From Gemmatimonadota bacterium (lineage in GTDB: Bacteria; Gemmatimonadota; Gemmatimonadetes; Longimicrobiales; Gaopeijiaceae), in contig JAOTVL010000015.1 of assembly GCA_029863525.1 (NCBI GenBank), positions 1 to 39,841 on the forward strand: DNA of 39,841 nt, read 5' to 3'. Position 1 is the stretch's first letter. Every line of letters begins with the position of its first letter. Under the pieces are notes generated by a model. That model was given only the letters and a program-made list of their open reading frames with translations. It did no database searches and was not told the DNA's origin. The position numbers were made by a program, and so were the translations under genes. Of the stretch, positions 16,687 through 25,233 are shown piece by piece.

Positions 16687-19600
16687 TCAAACAGGTTGGC
16701 GTTCGGCCCCCGCCTCGTCGTCCCAAACGCGCAACGTCACGAAGACCGTCGTGCCCTTCCCGACTTCGCTCTCGACGGACACGCTGCCACCCCAGGCTCG
16801 GACGACCCGCTGCACGATGGCGAGCCCCAGACCCGTCCCCTTCGACCGCGTGCTGAATTGGGGCTCGAAGATGCGTGGAAGCACGTCGGCCGGAATCCCG
16901 CGGCCGTCGTCCTCCACGCTCAGGATGACCGCGTCGTCGTCGTCGTCGGATCGGCGGGCGGTGATCGTGACCCGGGTCCCCCTCGTTCCGGCCAGCCGCG
17001 CGTTTTCGAGCAGATTGACCAGTACCTCTTTGAGTTCGGTCGTCCGAGCGAACACCGGTGGCAAGCGTGGAGCGACCACCGCATCGAAGCGGATCCGCGC
17101 CGCCGATCCACCATAGAGCGCCATCACCTCCCCGATGACGTCGCCGACGAAGACCGGAGCGAGGGGGGAGTCCTGCGATCCCGGTGCGCCGAAGCGTGAG
17201 AACGACTGCGCGATGTCTGCAAGACGATCGATCTCCGCGAGCATCGCGTCCGCGTTTCGGGTGAGGATATCCTCGAAGTCGGGACGCTCGTCGTCCCAAG
17301 CGCGTCGAACGTGCTGGATGCTCAGCTTGATCGGCGTAAGGGGGTTCTTCACCTCGTGCGCCACCTGGCGCGCCATCTCCCCCCACGCCAGAACCCGCTC
17401 CGCCCGAAGCTCGTCCGTGACATCGTCGAGCGCGACCACGACTCCTCGCCGCGTGCCGAAACTGCCGAGCCGCCTGGCACGCACCCGCACCCGCCGCTCC
17501 TCGACCTGCACGTCCGTGTTCGCTTCTTCGGCGCCGCCCGCCAGGTAATCGTCGATCCAAGACGTGAGCGCGACGCCGAGGTCCCCGTCCGACGGGAGTG
17601 GACGCCCGACGAACACCTCGGCGCCGAGTAATTCTTCAGCTCGGGGATTCACCAGGGTGACGCGCCCGCCCGCGTCGAGCGCCACCATTCCAACGGCCGC
17701 TTCGTCCATGATGAGCTGGGTCCGCCTCGACGTTCGCAGAAGCTGCCGGCGCGCACGCCGCACACGACCGACCATTCGATTGAACGCCCGGAAGACCGCT
17801 CCGAACTCGTCGCGGCGATGCGCGGGCAGACGCAGTCCGAGGTCGCCGGAGCCCACCCTCTCGGACGCGAGTTGGAGCGCACGAATCGGGCTGGTCAAAG
17901 CGCGTCCCGCGGCCATCGCCAAAGCAAGGGACAATCCGGCACCCAGGAGTACGACGAAGGTCAACAACTCGACGAGGTCGGTCGTCTGTAGCGCGCTCGT
18001 GCCCTCCTGGAGTGGCACCTGCGCCGCGAGCACGTCTCCGTCCGGAAGGCGGCGGAATGCAGTGACATACTCCCATCGACCGACCGACGTGTCCGTGAGA
18101 TCCTGGACCACCTCGTTGTTGGCGAGGCGACGCTGGACCTCGTACGGAGTCCACCCCTCGTAGAGGCCAAGCTCGACGAGTTCCTCGAGCGACCCCTCCC
18201 AGAGCTCTCCGCCACGATACTCGAGCAGCTCTGCACCGACCTGACTCGCGAGCCGCTCCATTTGGCCACCAAGCGCTCGATACCAGTTGGCGGCGTCCTC
18301 CACCACCCGCTCCGCGATCACCTCTGCGGAGCGATGGGACGCCTGGGCCAGCGTTCGGTACGCCACGGTTCCGAATAGCGCGTTGGCCAAAGCGAAGAAA
18401 CCGAAAAGCGCCAATGTCACCCTTGCCCTGAAGGAGATCACGAGCCCCGAGAGGTTCATGCGCTCTCGGCCGAGATCGCCGGAGAGCACACGCCCACCGA
18501 TCCAAAGCGCGAGAAGAAGCAAGAGGTTCGCCGCGGCCAGCAGCGACGCGCGCGCGACCGCGAGCGGCAGGGTCGGGAGCTCTACCGCGTACTGGGCGAG
18601 GTATCGGGGGCCGTTCGAGAACCGGAGTCCGATCTCTGCACGCCACCCTTCTCGGGTGCGAACGACGTCCACACCACCGTCGGGGACGAACTCACCGTCG
18701 GGTAGGGGCAGAATGGAAAGTGACTCGAGGTCCGCCCCGCGAACGCCTTTGAGGAGCGTGCCCATCGCGGAACGTCCGGTCGTTTCCGGGAACGGAGGCG
18801 CGACGGCCCCGAGCATGCGGTCTCCTGAAAGAGCGGTCGTCAGGATGTAGCGCGCATCGTCCTGATTGAGTTGAACGAGCCGCGCGCCACCCGCACGGCG
18901 TCCCTGAGCGAGGATCTCCTGGTATGGCTGAGGCTCACCCTCCGCGACGCCGACCCGGAGTCCCTCCCCAGGGGACCCGTCCCGCTGTTCGATCTGGAGC
19001 CACACCGGATGACCGAGGTCGGCGAGACCACTCAGACGCCATCCGTCGTAAAGGATGCTCACGTCTTCCGCTCCCGCCGCGTCGAGAGAGTCGGCCGCCC
19101 GTGCGAAGTCCAGGAGGCGATCCTCGAGCTCCACGTCCTCGACCGCGGCGAGACTGCGAAGGCGCGCAATGCCGTCGTCGAGCCGCGCCTCGACCCGCTG
19201 TCCCCAGGCGATCGGGATCGTCGCGGAGCTCGCGAGGACGATCGCGGCGGACCAACCGATGACGGACCGACGCCACCCCGACCACCCGCCGATGCCCCAG
19301 GCGGTAAGGGCGGCGGGGATCCCCCACGCGGCCCCCCATCCCACGAATGCCGTCCCGGTGACCACCACCTGTCCTGCGACGACGAAGGAAAGACCCACGG
19401 CGGTCGCCAGCGCACCCCAGAGGACCCGCTCGTCGGCATCCGTCTTGGCGGCTCGAGCGAACGCCAACCCCGCCACGAGCGCCAACAGCGCCGTGCCAAC
19501 GAACTGGTACACGACCCACGTCCCGCGCCCCGAAGCGAGCGTCGCCTCTCCGAGTCCGCTCTGGAGCCAGAGCAGTAAGGGCGGGAAGGCACCCGCGACG

Positions 19601-20736
19601 ACGACCCCCGGGAGCCAGAAAGGAGCTCGTGCGCGCGCTCGCGCGAACACGCCGAGCAGCATGAAGATGGCCGCGACCATGAGGGCGAGCCGCCCCAAGT
19701 CGAGCGTCCACGGTCCGGGCAGATCGAATGCCGCGGCATCGAACAAGGACGCTACGCCCGAAGCACGGGCGATCGGGACCCAGGCAGCCGCGGCCATCAA
19801 CACGAGTGCCCCGGCGCCGGCCTCGATGAGCGACGAAGGACTACTCATCGCGAGCACGAGCCAGGCACCTGCCGCGATCAGACTCACGATGATCGACCAC
19901 CGTAAACGAATGACCGAGGCCCGGTCTAGTTGCCGCGGTCGTTCGAGCACCACGCTGAGGAGACGGTTCTCGTCGAGCTCCAGATCCCAGACGGCCTCGG
20001 CGGTGCCTGGGTCTTCCTCCGTGATTCGGATCCGCTCTCCGGTTTCCGCAAAGAAACGGCTCGCGAGGTCGCCCATGTCCGCGCCGAGGCCCTCCGGCAG
20101 CGCCGCGCGAAGCAGATATGCGGCGACCGCTACACTCCCGTCCTCCCCGCGTGCGGTCAGGTAGAGGTAACCGAACAGCGGGAGATCCCGATACGACTGC
20201 CTGAGCTCGCCCCGCTGAACCGACTCGGGGACCTTTCCGCGATGCGTTCCGTCCCACGCGACGAGCCGGCCATTCGAGTCGTACAGGGCCACGGCGGAGC
20301 TCCGATAACGCCGTCGAAGGTCGGCCACGTCGGAGCTCGAGATCGCGTCGCCTATGTCGGCCCACCGCAGAATGAGCGCGTCGACGGCCTCTTCTCCATC
20401 GATCTGGCGACGGTCCAACTCGCCGCTGAGCAGATCGCCCACCTCGTCGACACGCCGGTCCCAGTACGCCTCCCAGTCGACGATCACCTCGGCCACCTGG
20501 CGCTCGGCGTGGAATCCGACCAGGATCCCGAGGACGGCCGCAGCCATGCCCCACCGGGCCCTTCGGTCGCGGGTGAACCCACCTGGCGCGGCCGCAACCG
20601 AGACGGCGAGCGCCGCGGCGAAGAGCGCCCATGGGGTCCCGACCCCGGCCCACCACCACAGCGAGGCGACGGAAAGCCATGGAGCTGCCAAGCGGAGCTC
20701 GTTCCACGGACGGCGATCCTCGGAGGCGCCAGTCAT
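16687..20736 (-). CDS. Very large multi-pass sensor histidine kinase, NtrY-like
   Basis: Membrane histidine kinase of 1349 residues, nearly twice the size of NtrY. The N-terminal half alternates hydrophobic clusters and extracytoplasmic segments: helices near residues 20-75, about twelve around 280-510, a soluble stretch near 515-715, and more helices near 720-800. After a periplasmic loop and a last helix comes HAMP (near SPIRALQLASERVGSG), a PAS domain (IMDEAAVGMVALDAGG), then HisKA with His1127 (ARQVAHEVKNPLTPIKL) and HATPase with N-box ELKEVLVNLLENA (about 1234-1246), DDGRGIP and GTGLGLAIV. It contains a run of five Asp. A natural partner is NtrX-like 5984-7345. The ATG at 20736 lies inside the divergent creatininase-like gene's 5' end. 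Confidence 0.9.
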   Translation of the reverse strand: MTGASEDRRPWNELRLAAPWLSVASLWWWAGVGTPWALFAAALAVSVAAAPGGFTRDRRARWGMAAAVLGILVGFHAERQVAEVIVDWEAYWDRRVDEVGDLLSGELDRRQIDGEEAVDALILRWADIGDAISSSDVADLRRRYRSSAVALYDSNGRLVAWDGTHRGKVPESVQRGELRQSYRDLPLFGYLYLTARGEDGSVAVAAYLLRAALPEGLGADMGDLASRFFAETGERIRITEEDPGTAEAVWDLELDENRLLSVVLERPRQLDRASVIRLRWSIIVSLIAAGAWLVLAMSSPSSLIEAGAGALVLMAAAAWVPIARASGVASLFDAAAFDLPGPWTLDLGRLALMVAAIFMLLGVFARARARAPFWLPGVVVAGAFPPLLLWLQSGLGEATLASGRGTWVVYQFVGTALLALVAGLAFARAAKTDADERVLWGALATAVGLSFVVAGQVVVTGTAFVGWGAAWGIPAALTAWGIGGWSGWRRSVIGWSAAIVLASSATIPIAWGQRVEARLDDGIARLRSLAAVEDVELEDRLLDFARAADSLDAAGAEDVSILYDGWRLSGLADLGHPVWLQIEQRDGSPGEGLRVGVAEGEPQPYQEILAQGRRAGGARLVQLNQDDARYILTTALSGDRMLGAVAPPFPETTGRSAMGTLLKGVRGADLESLSILPLPDGEFVPDGGVDVVRTREGWRAEIGLRFSNGPRYLAQYAVELPTLPLAVARASLLAAANLLLLLALWIGGRVLSGDLGRERMNLSGLVISFRARVTLALFGFFALANALFGTVAYRTLAQASHRSAEVIAERVVEDAANWYRALGGQMERLASQVGAELLEYRGGELWEGSLEELVELGLYEGWTPYEVQRRLANNEVVQDLTDTSVGRWEYVTAFRRLPDGDVLAAQVPLQEGTSALQTTDLVELLTFVVLLGAGLSLALAMAAGRALTSPIRALQLASERVGSGDLGLRLPAHRRDEFGAVFRAFNRMVGRVRRARRQLLRTSRRTQLIMDEAAVGMVALDAGGRVTLVNPRAEELLGAEVFVGRPLPSDGDLGVALTSWIDDYLAGGAEEANTDVQVEERRVRVRARRLGSFGTRRGVVVALDDVTDELRAERVLAWGEMARQVAHEVKNPLTPIKLSIQHVRRAWDDERPDFEDILTRNADAMLAEIDRLADIAQSFSRFGAPGSQDSPLAPVFVGDVIGEVMALYGGSAARIRFDAVVAPRLPPVFARTTELKEVLVNLLENARLAGTRGTRVTITARRSDDDDDAVILSVEDDGRGIPADVLPRIFEPQFSTRSKGTGLGLAIVQRVVRAWGGSVSVESEVGKGTTVFVTLRVWDDEAGAERQPV

Positions 20737-21431
20737 TTGCGATCGACCAGCTGCCGTGGCCGGACGTCGAGGAGCGCGTGGCGGCCGATCCGAGGCTCAT
20801 TTTGTCCGTGGGTGCACTGGAGCAGCACGGTCCCCACCTCCCGCTCGGGACGAACATCATGATCGCGCGGCGCGCCGCGCGCGCCGTCTCGGAGCGAACC
20901 GGGATCCTCCGCGCTCCGACTCTTTCTTACGGGGTGACCGTCGGGGGAGGTCCGTATGCCGGGCGCGCCGGACTGCGCCGAAAGACCCTGCACCGGGTCG
21001 TCAACGAGCTGGTTCAAATGTGGGAGGACGACGGTATCGAGCACTTCGTCATCATCACCGCCCACCGTTTCGAGCCTCACTTGGAAGCACTGCTCATGAC
21101 GGCGACGGGTCCCTCCTCGAATGCGGTGTACGATCTCTATCAGATCGACGTGTCCGACATCGTCGATTCCGACCCGGAGCTCGAGCACGCCGGCGAGCTC
21201 GAGACCTCGCTGATGCTCCACCTGGCCCCCGACCTCGTGCGTCTGGAGCGTGCGCGCGACTTCGTGCCCAGCGGGGGAGCGCTCCGAAGATACACGCGCC
21301 GAAGGGTGCCGAAACCTCCGGCCGACGCGCGTGGGGTCATCGGATCGCCCAGCCTTGCCACTGCCGAAAAGGGGGAACGGGTATTTCGACGCTACGTCGA
21401 GCGGCTATGCGAGGCCTTGAAGGTGCCCTGA
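20679..21431 (+). CDS. Creatininase-family amidohydrolase homologue with altered metal site
   Basis: Creatininase-fold protein; family members hydrolyse creatinine and related amides with two metal ions. Recognised from LSVGALEQHGPHLPLGT near the start and the HAGELETSLMLHL block. Two departures are visible. The usual Asp after LPLGT, which bridges both metals in creatininase, is Asn (GTNIMIA). The usual NGHGGN stretch reads TAHRFEPH, keeping the His but losing the Gly-Gly-Asn. Activity may differ or be lost. The 250-residue length is normal. The ATG at 20679 overlaps the divergent kinase start by 58 bp; a start farther in is possible. The secreted protein follows by about 45 bp. Confidence 0.85.
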   Translation: MELPSGARSTDGDPRRRQSFAIDQLPWPDVEERVAADPRLILSVGALEQHGPHLPLGTNIMIARRAARAVSERTGILRAPTLSYGVTVGGGPYAGRAGLRRKTLHRVVNELVQMWEDDGIEHFVIITAHRFEPHLEALLMTATGPSSNAVYDLYQIDVSDIVDSDPELEHAGELETSLMLHLAPDLVRLERARDFVPSGGALRRYTRRRVPKPPADARGVIGSPSLATAEKGERVFRRYVERLCEALKVP

Positions 21432-21477
21432 CGAGCAACACGACCGAACGCGGTGCGTGCGGCCGTGTACCACCGGC

Positions 21478-22173
21478 ATGAACATCCGACCCGCCGCGCT
21501 CGTCGCGCTCGCGCTCGCCTGCACCGCTCTGCCAGCGTCTGGGCAGGGTGTGGTCGTCGATCAAGGACAGTTCGAGATCTTCATCGACGGACAATCGGCG
21601 GGCTCGGAGGACTTCGTGATCCGCCGGGCCAATCTGGGATTGGGCGCGGCGCTCTTCGCGAACGGGACGGTAACCATCGCACGTCCTGCCGCCGCGAGTG
21701 AGCTGCGGCCGCTTCTACGGGCGACGCCGCCGGACGGTCAGGCCGAGAGCTATCAGATCGAGGTCACCGGCGCGGGTGCCATGGAACTCCGGTTGGCGCG
21801 GTCCGCGGGCCGCTATGTCGTCACCATCCGATCTCGGGTCGGAGACGAGGACCGTGAGTTCCAGGCTCGCCCGGACAGTCGGGTACTCGACCTGGACGTG
21901 GCTCATCACTACTACTTCGTTCGGGATCTGCGCGTTGACCGGAGCACGCACGTCCTGGAGCCGCGCTCCAGAGGGCAGTACGCCCTGACCGCCACCGACC
22001 GGGTCGAAGAGGCGCTTCGCGTAGGCCCCAATGTCCTTCAGGTCCGCCGGGTAGACTTCACGTCGAGCGATGGACTCGACCGGACCGTCTGGTATGACCG
22101 GCAGGGTCGGGTCGTGCGCGTCGCGATCCCAGGACGGGAGTACGTGGCACAGCGAACCGATCTGGTCGGTTGA
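21478..22173 (+). CDS. Exported protein of unknown function
   Basis: A 231-residue product from the ATG at 21478. A signal peptide is clear (MNIRPAALVALALACTAL followed by PASGQG; cleavage near residue 23). The mature part looks beta-rich, with alternating polar and hydrophobic residues and repeated GRYVVTIRSR-like strands, ending in a YDRQGRVVRVAIPGREY strand pair. This suggests a periplasmic or outer-membrane-associated beta fold, but I do not recognise the family. It follows the creatininase-like gene closely and precedes the efflux operon by about 200 bp, so it may belong to either. Confidence 0.78.
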   Translation: MNIRPAALVALALACTALPASGQGVVVDQGQFEIFIDGQSAGSEDFVIRRANLGLGAALFANGTVTIARPAAASELRPLLRATPPDGQAESYQIEVTGAGAMELRLARSAGRYVVTIRSRVGDEDREFQARPDSRVLDLDVAHHYYFVRDLRVDRSTHVLEPRSRGQYALTATDRVEEALRVGPNVLQVRRVDFTSSDGLDRTVWYDRQGRVVRVAIPGREYVAQRTDLVG

Positions 22174-22211
22174 CACGGGCCGTGAAGGGAGCGTCCCGGG
22201 ACGTTAGCTTC

Positions 22212-22240
22212 CCCCGATAGCCGCGGGCTCCTGATCGGGG
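22212..22240. promoter_or_regulatory. Inverted repeat in the gap before tolC-like gene
   Basis: CCCCGAT (22212-22218) and ATCGGGG (22234-22240) form a 7-bp stem with a 15-base loop, about 40 bp after the exported-protein stop and 140 bp before the tolC-like start. There is no U-run. It could end the upstream transcript or regulate the efflux operon. The rest of the 207-bp gap shows no clear promoter. Confidence 0.35.
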
Positions 22241-22380
22241 TGAAGGATCCCGGTGCCCGTGCCGTAGCGTCCGTGAAGGGGGGCGCCACTCGGTCCTGAA
22301 ACTCCTTGTCGTCCGAGCGAGTAAGGGCCGTCGGCGCGCCTTTCGCCGTCCGCCCCCGTCGTGATCGAGGTATGCAGAGC

Positions 22381-23955
22381 ATGAAGACAGTTCCGCGTAC
22401 GGTCCAACACTCGAGGGTCGGGGTCGTGGCCGCGCTCTTTGCCGCGTTTGGGATCGGCCCGATCGGGCCTTTGATCAATCTCGGCCCGATCGACCTCACA
22501 CCCGCTTTTCTCGCGGCCCAAGAGGTACCGCGGACCCTCTCGCTGGAGGGGGCGATTGAAATCGCCCGTGCCAACAACCCGCAGATCGCGAGAGCGCGAA
22601 ACGACGAAGTGACGGCCGATTGGCTCGTCCGGGAGGCGTACGGCTCGCTGATGCCGTCGGCCAGCGTGAACGGCGGGGTCTCATGGCAGGGCTCCGGCGA
22701 GACCCAGCTCGGCGGCCAGATCACGTTGGGCGATCTGGGCATTACGGACCAACCCTCATACTACGGTTCGAGCTACAGCCTCGGACTCAACTACAACTTG
22801 AGCTGGGCAACGCTCCTCGGACCACGCCAGCAGAACGCGTCCCGTCAGGTGACCCTGGCGGGAATCCAAAGCACCGAATGGGCCATCGTGACGCAGGTCA
22901 CGAGCGGCTACATAGACGTCTGGCGGCAGCAGGAGAGCGTGCGCATCGCGCAGCTCCAACTCGAGAACGCGGACTTCAATCTCAGGCTCGCGCAGGGTCA
23001 GCTCGAGGTGGGGCAAGTCACTCCGATCGACGTCGGTCAGGCCGAGGTGCAGGTGGGTCGCGCGGAAGTCGCTCTGCTCCAGGCACAGAATGCGCTCACG
23101 ACCACGCGCATGCGTCTGCTGCAGCTGTTGGGCGTCCCGATCGATCAGACATTCGAAGTGTCGACCCGGTTCGAGCTCTCGCCACCGACGTGGGACACAG
23201 AGACGCTGACGGACGTGGCGCTCGAGGAGAACCCGGACCTCAAGACGTCTCGGTTGAACCGGACCGCTTCCTCCGTGGCGGTCAGCTCCGCCTGGTCCCC
23301 CTACCTGCCGACACTCTCGCTCGGGGCCGGATGGAGCGGGTTCACACGCGAGGCGAGCTCTGTCGACCTCCGCCTTGCCCAAGCCCAGTCGCAGGTGGCG
23401 AGCACGATCCGGCAGTGCGTCCAAACGAACGACCTCTATGCCCGACTGGCCGACCCCCTTCCGCCCATCGACTGCGGCCAGTTCGCGTTCACCGATGAGC
23501 AGCGCGCGGCGATCATCGATCAGAACAGCCAATTTCCGTTCAACTTCATCGGGTCCCCTCCGTCGCTCCGCCTTACACTGAGCATCCCGATCTTCCAGGG
23601 CTTCAGCCGGCAACGGGGTCTCGAGCAGGCGCGCGTCCAGGAGGCCGACGTCCGGGAAACGATACGCGAGCAGGAATTGTCGGTCACGGCGGACGTGGCG
23701 ATCGGGTTGGAGAACGCCCGCACGGCATACGAGAGCGCACAGCTGGAAGAACGGAATCGCGTACTCGCCCAGCAGCAGCTCGACCTGGCGCGTGAGCGGT
23801 ATCAACTCGGCGCGATCACCTTTGTCGAGCTGGTGGATGCACAGACGCTCTTCGCCCAGGCTGAAGTCGACCGAGCGCAGGCGGTTTACACCTACCACGA
23901 CTCGGTCACCAACCTAGAGGCGCTCATTGGCGCTTCGTTGCGATTCCAGGACTGA
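22381..23955 (+). CDS. TolC-family outer-membrane efflux protein
   Basis: Outer-membrane channel of a tripartite efflux or secretion system. The 524-residue product has a hydrophobic signal peptide, a mature start near LSLEGAIEIARANNPQI (the OEP repeat opening), and two repeats of long alpha-helices with beta strands. The second repeat ends LARERYQLGAITFVELVDAQ. TolC-type coiled-coil heptads are visible near RLAQGQLEVGQVTPIDVGQAEVQ. I prefer the ATG at 22381 because GAGG lies 10 bases upstream; ATG at 22372 is possible. First gene of a tightly spaced unit with the adaptor (9 bp downstream) and two permeases. Confidence 0.93.
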   Translation: MKTVPRTVQHSRVGVVAALFAAFGIGPIGPLINLGPIDLTPAFLAAQEVPRTLSLEGAIEIARANNPQIARARNDEVTADWLVREAYGSLMPSASVNGGVSWQGSGETQLGGQITLGDLGITDQPSYYGSSYSLGLNYNLSWATLLGPRQQNASRQVTLAGIQSTEWAIVTQVTSGYIDVWRQQESVRIAQLQLENADFNLRLAQGQLEVGQVTPIDVGQAEVQVGRAEVALLQAQNALTTTRMRLLQLLGVPIDQTFEVSTRFELSPPTWDTETLTDVALEENPDLKTSRLNRTASSVAVSSAWSPYLPTLSLGAGWSGFTREASSVDLRLAQAQSQVASTIRQCVQTNDLYARLADPLPPIDCGQFAFTDEQRAAIIDQNSQFPFNFIGSPPSLRLTLSIPIFQGFSRQRGLEQARVQEADVRETIREQELSVTADVAIGLENARTAYESAQLEERNRVLAQQQLDLARERYQLGAITFVELVDAQTLFAQAEVDRAQAVYTYHDSVTNLEALIGASLRFQD

Positions 23956-23964
23956 CGATCGGAT

Positions 23965-25227
23965 ATGGAAACTCGACAGAAGGTCATCATCGGCGTCGTG
24001 GTGGTCGCGGTCCTCGGCCTCGCGGCCACCCTCTCGGTCGTCCAGGGGCGAGATCGCGGCATCGAGGTGCGAACGGAGACCATCGAACGGCGGGATCTAG
24101 AAAAGATCGTGACCGCGAGCGGCAACATTCGTGCACGGCGCACAGTCGACATCAGCTCCGACGTCTCGGCACGGGTGTCGCAGCTGTACATCGACGAGGG
24201 TGACGACGTTCGCGAAGGCCAGACGCTGCTGCGGCTGGAGCCGGACCAGTACCAGGCGGCGCTGGCGCGGGCGGAAGCGTTGCTGGCGCAGGCGCAAGCG
24301 CAGGAGGCCCAGCAGCGCGCCAACCTCACCCAGGCGCAGCGCGACCTGGATCGACTGCTCCAGCTTCGCGACCGTGACCCTTTGCTCGTGAGCCGCCAGC
24401 AGATTGACGACGCCGAGACTCGCGTCGAGGTGCAGGAGGCCCTACTTCAATCGACGACCTTCGGCGTTTCCCAGGCCCGCGCGGGCGTCGACGAAAACGC
24501 GGATCGACTTTCGAGGACGGTCTTCACGGCACCGATGGCCGGGAAAGTCACACGACTCAACGTCGAGGAGGGCGAGACGGTCATCATCGGGACCATGAAC
24601 AACCCGGGGAGCCTCGTTCTGACGATCTCGGATCTCTCGGTCATCGAGGTGGTCCTCCAGGTAGACGAGACCGAAGTCTCAGAGATCTCCCTCGGGGACA
24701 GCGCGTCGATCCGCATCGATGCCTTTCCGAACAAGCGCTTCGCCGGTCGCGTGACCGAGATCGGGAACTCGGCGATCAATCCACCGACGCAGCAGTCGGG
24801 GAGCCAGCAAGCCGCGATCGACTTCGAGGTCGTGCTGACCCTGGAGGAGACGACGACATCGCTCCGTCCCGACCTGTCCGCCACCGCGGACATCATCGTG
24901 GAGAGTCGGGAAGCCGCCCTCGCCGTCCCGATCATTGCCTTGACCGTGCGCGACCGCGACGAAGTGATCGAGGAAGGCGGCTCGGTGGCACCCGCTGCCG
25001 ACGGGGAAGTCGACGACGTCGAGGGTGTCTTCGTGGTGCAGGACGGTTCTGTGGAATTCCGTCCGGTCGCCGTCGGGATCGCCGGCCAGGAGTACTTCGA
25101 GGTCTTGTCGGGCCTCGAAGAGGGCGACGAGGTCGTGGCGGGTCCCTACCAGCGAATCCGACAGCTGCGCAACGGCGATGCGATCATCGTGACGGACGAT
25201 ACGGTGACCGAAACGGACGAGGGCTGA
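23965..25227 (+). CDS. Periplasmic adaptor, MacA/HlyD (RND-MFP) family
   Basis: Membrane fusion protein linking an inner-membrane transporter to TolC. The 420-residue product has one N-terminal transmembrane helix (about residues 7-26), a lipoyl-like half-motif (SSDVSARVSQLYIDEGDDVREGQ), an Ala/Gln/Leu-rich coiled-coil hairpin (about 95-180), a second lipoyl half (TAPMAGKVTRLNVEEGE), a beta-barrel and a C-terminal membrane-proximal domain with an insert. There is no lipobox. It is 9 bp from the tolC-like gene and 6 bp from the first permease. The context favours a MacA-like role with ABC-type permeases. Confidence 0.93.
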   Translation: METRQKVIIGVVVVAVLGLAATLSVVQGRDRGIEVRTETIERRDLEKIVTASGNIRARRTVDISSDVSARVSQLYIDEGDDVREGQTLLRLEPDQYQAALARAEALLAQAQAQEAQQRANLTQAQRDLDRLLQLRDRDPLLVSRQQIDDAETRVEVQEALLQSTTFGVSQARAGVDENADRLSRTVFTAPMAGKVTRLNVEEGETVIIGTMNNPGSLVLTISDLSVIEVVLQVDETEVSEISLGDSASIRIDAFPNKRFAGRVTEIGNSAINPPTQQSGSQQAAIDFEVVLTLEETTTSLRPDLSATADIIVESREAALAVPIIALTVRDRDEVIEEGGSVAPAADGEVDDVEGVFVVQDGSVEFRPVAVGIAGQEYFEVLSGLEEGDEVVAGPYQRIRQLRNGDAIIVTDDTVTETDEG

Positions 25228-25233
25228 CGCGCC

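Noticed and set aside
16933-16947. GTC trinucleotide run as a microsatellite of interest
   Set aside because: It only encodes five Asp in the kinase domain loop and is short; ordinary in high-GC coding DNA.
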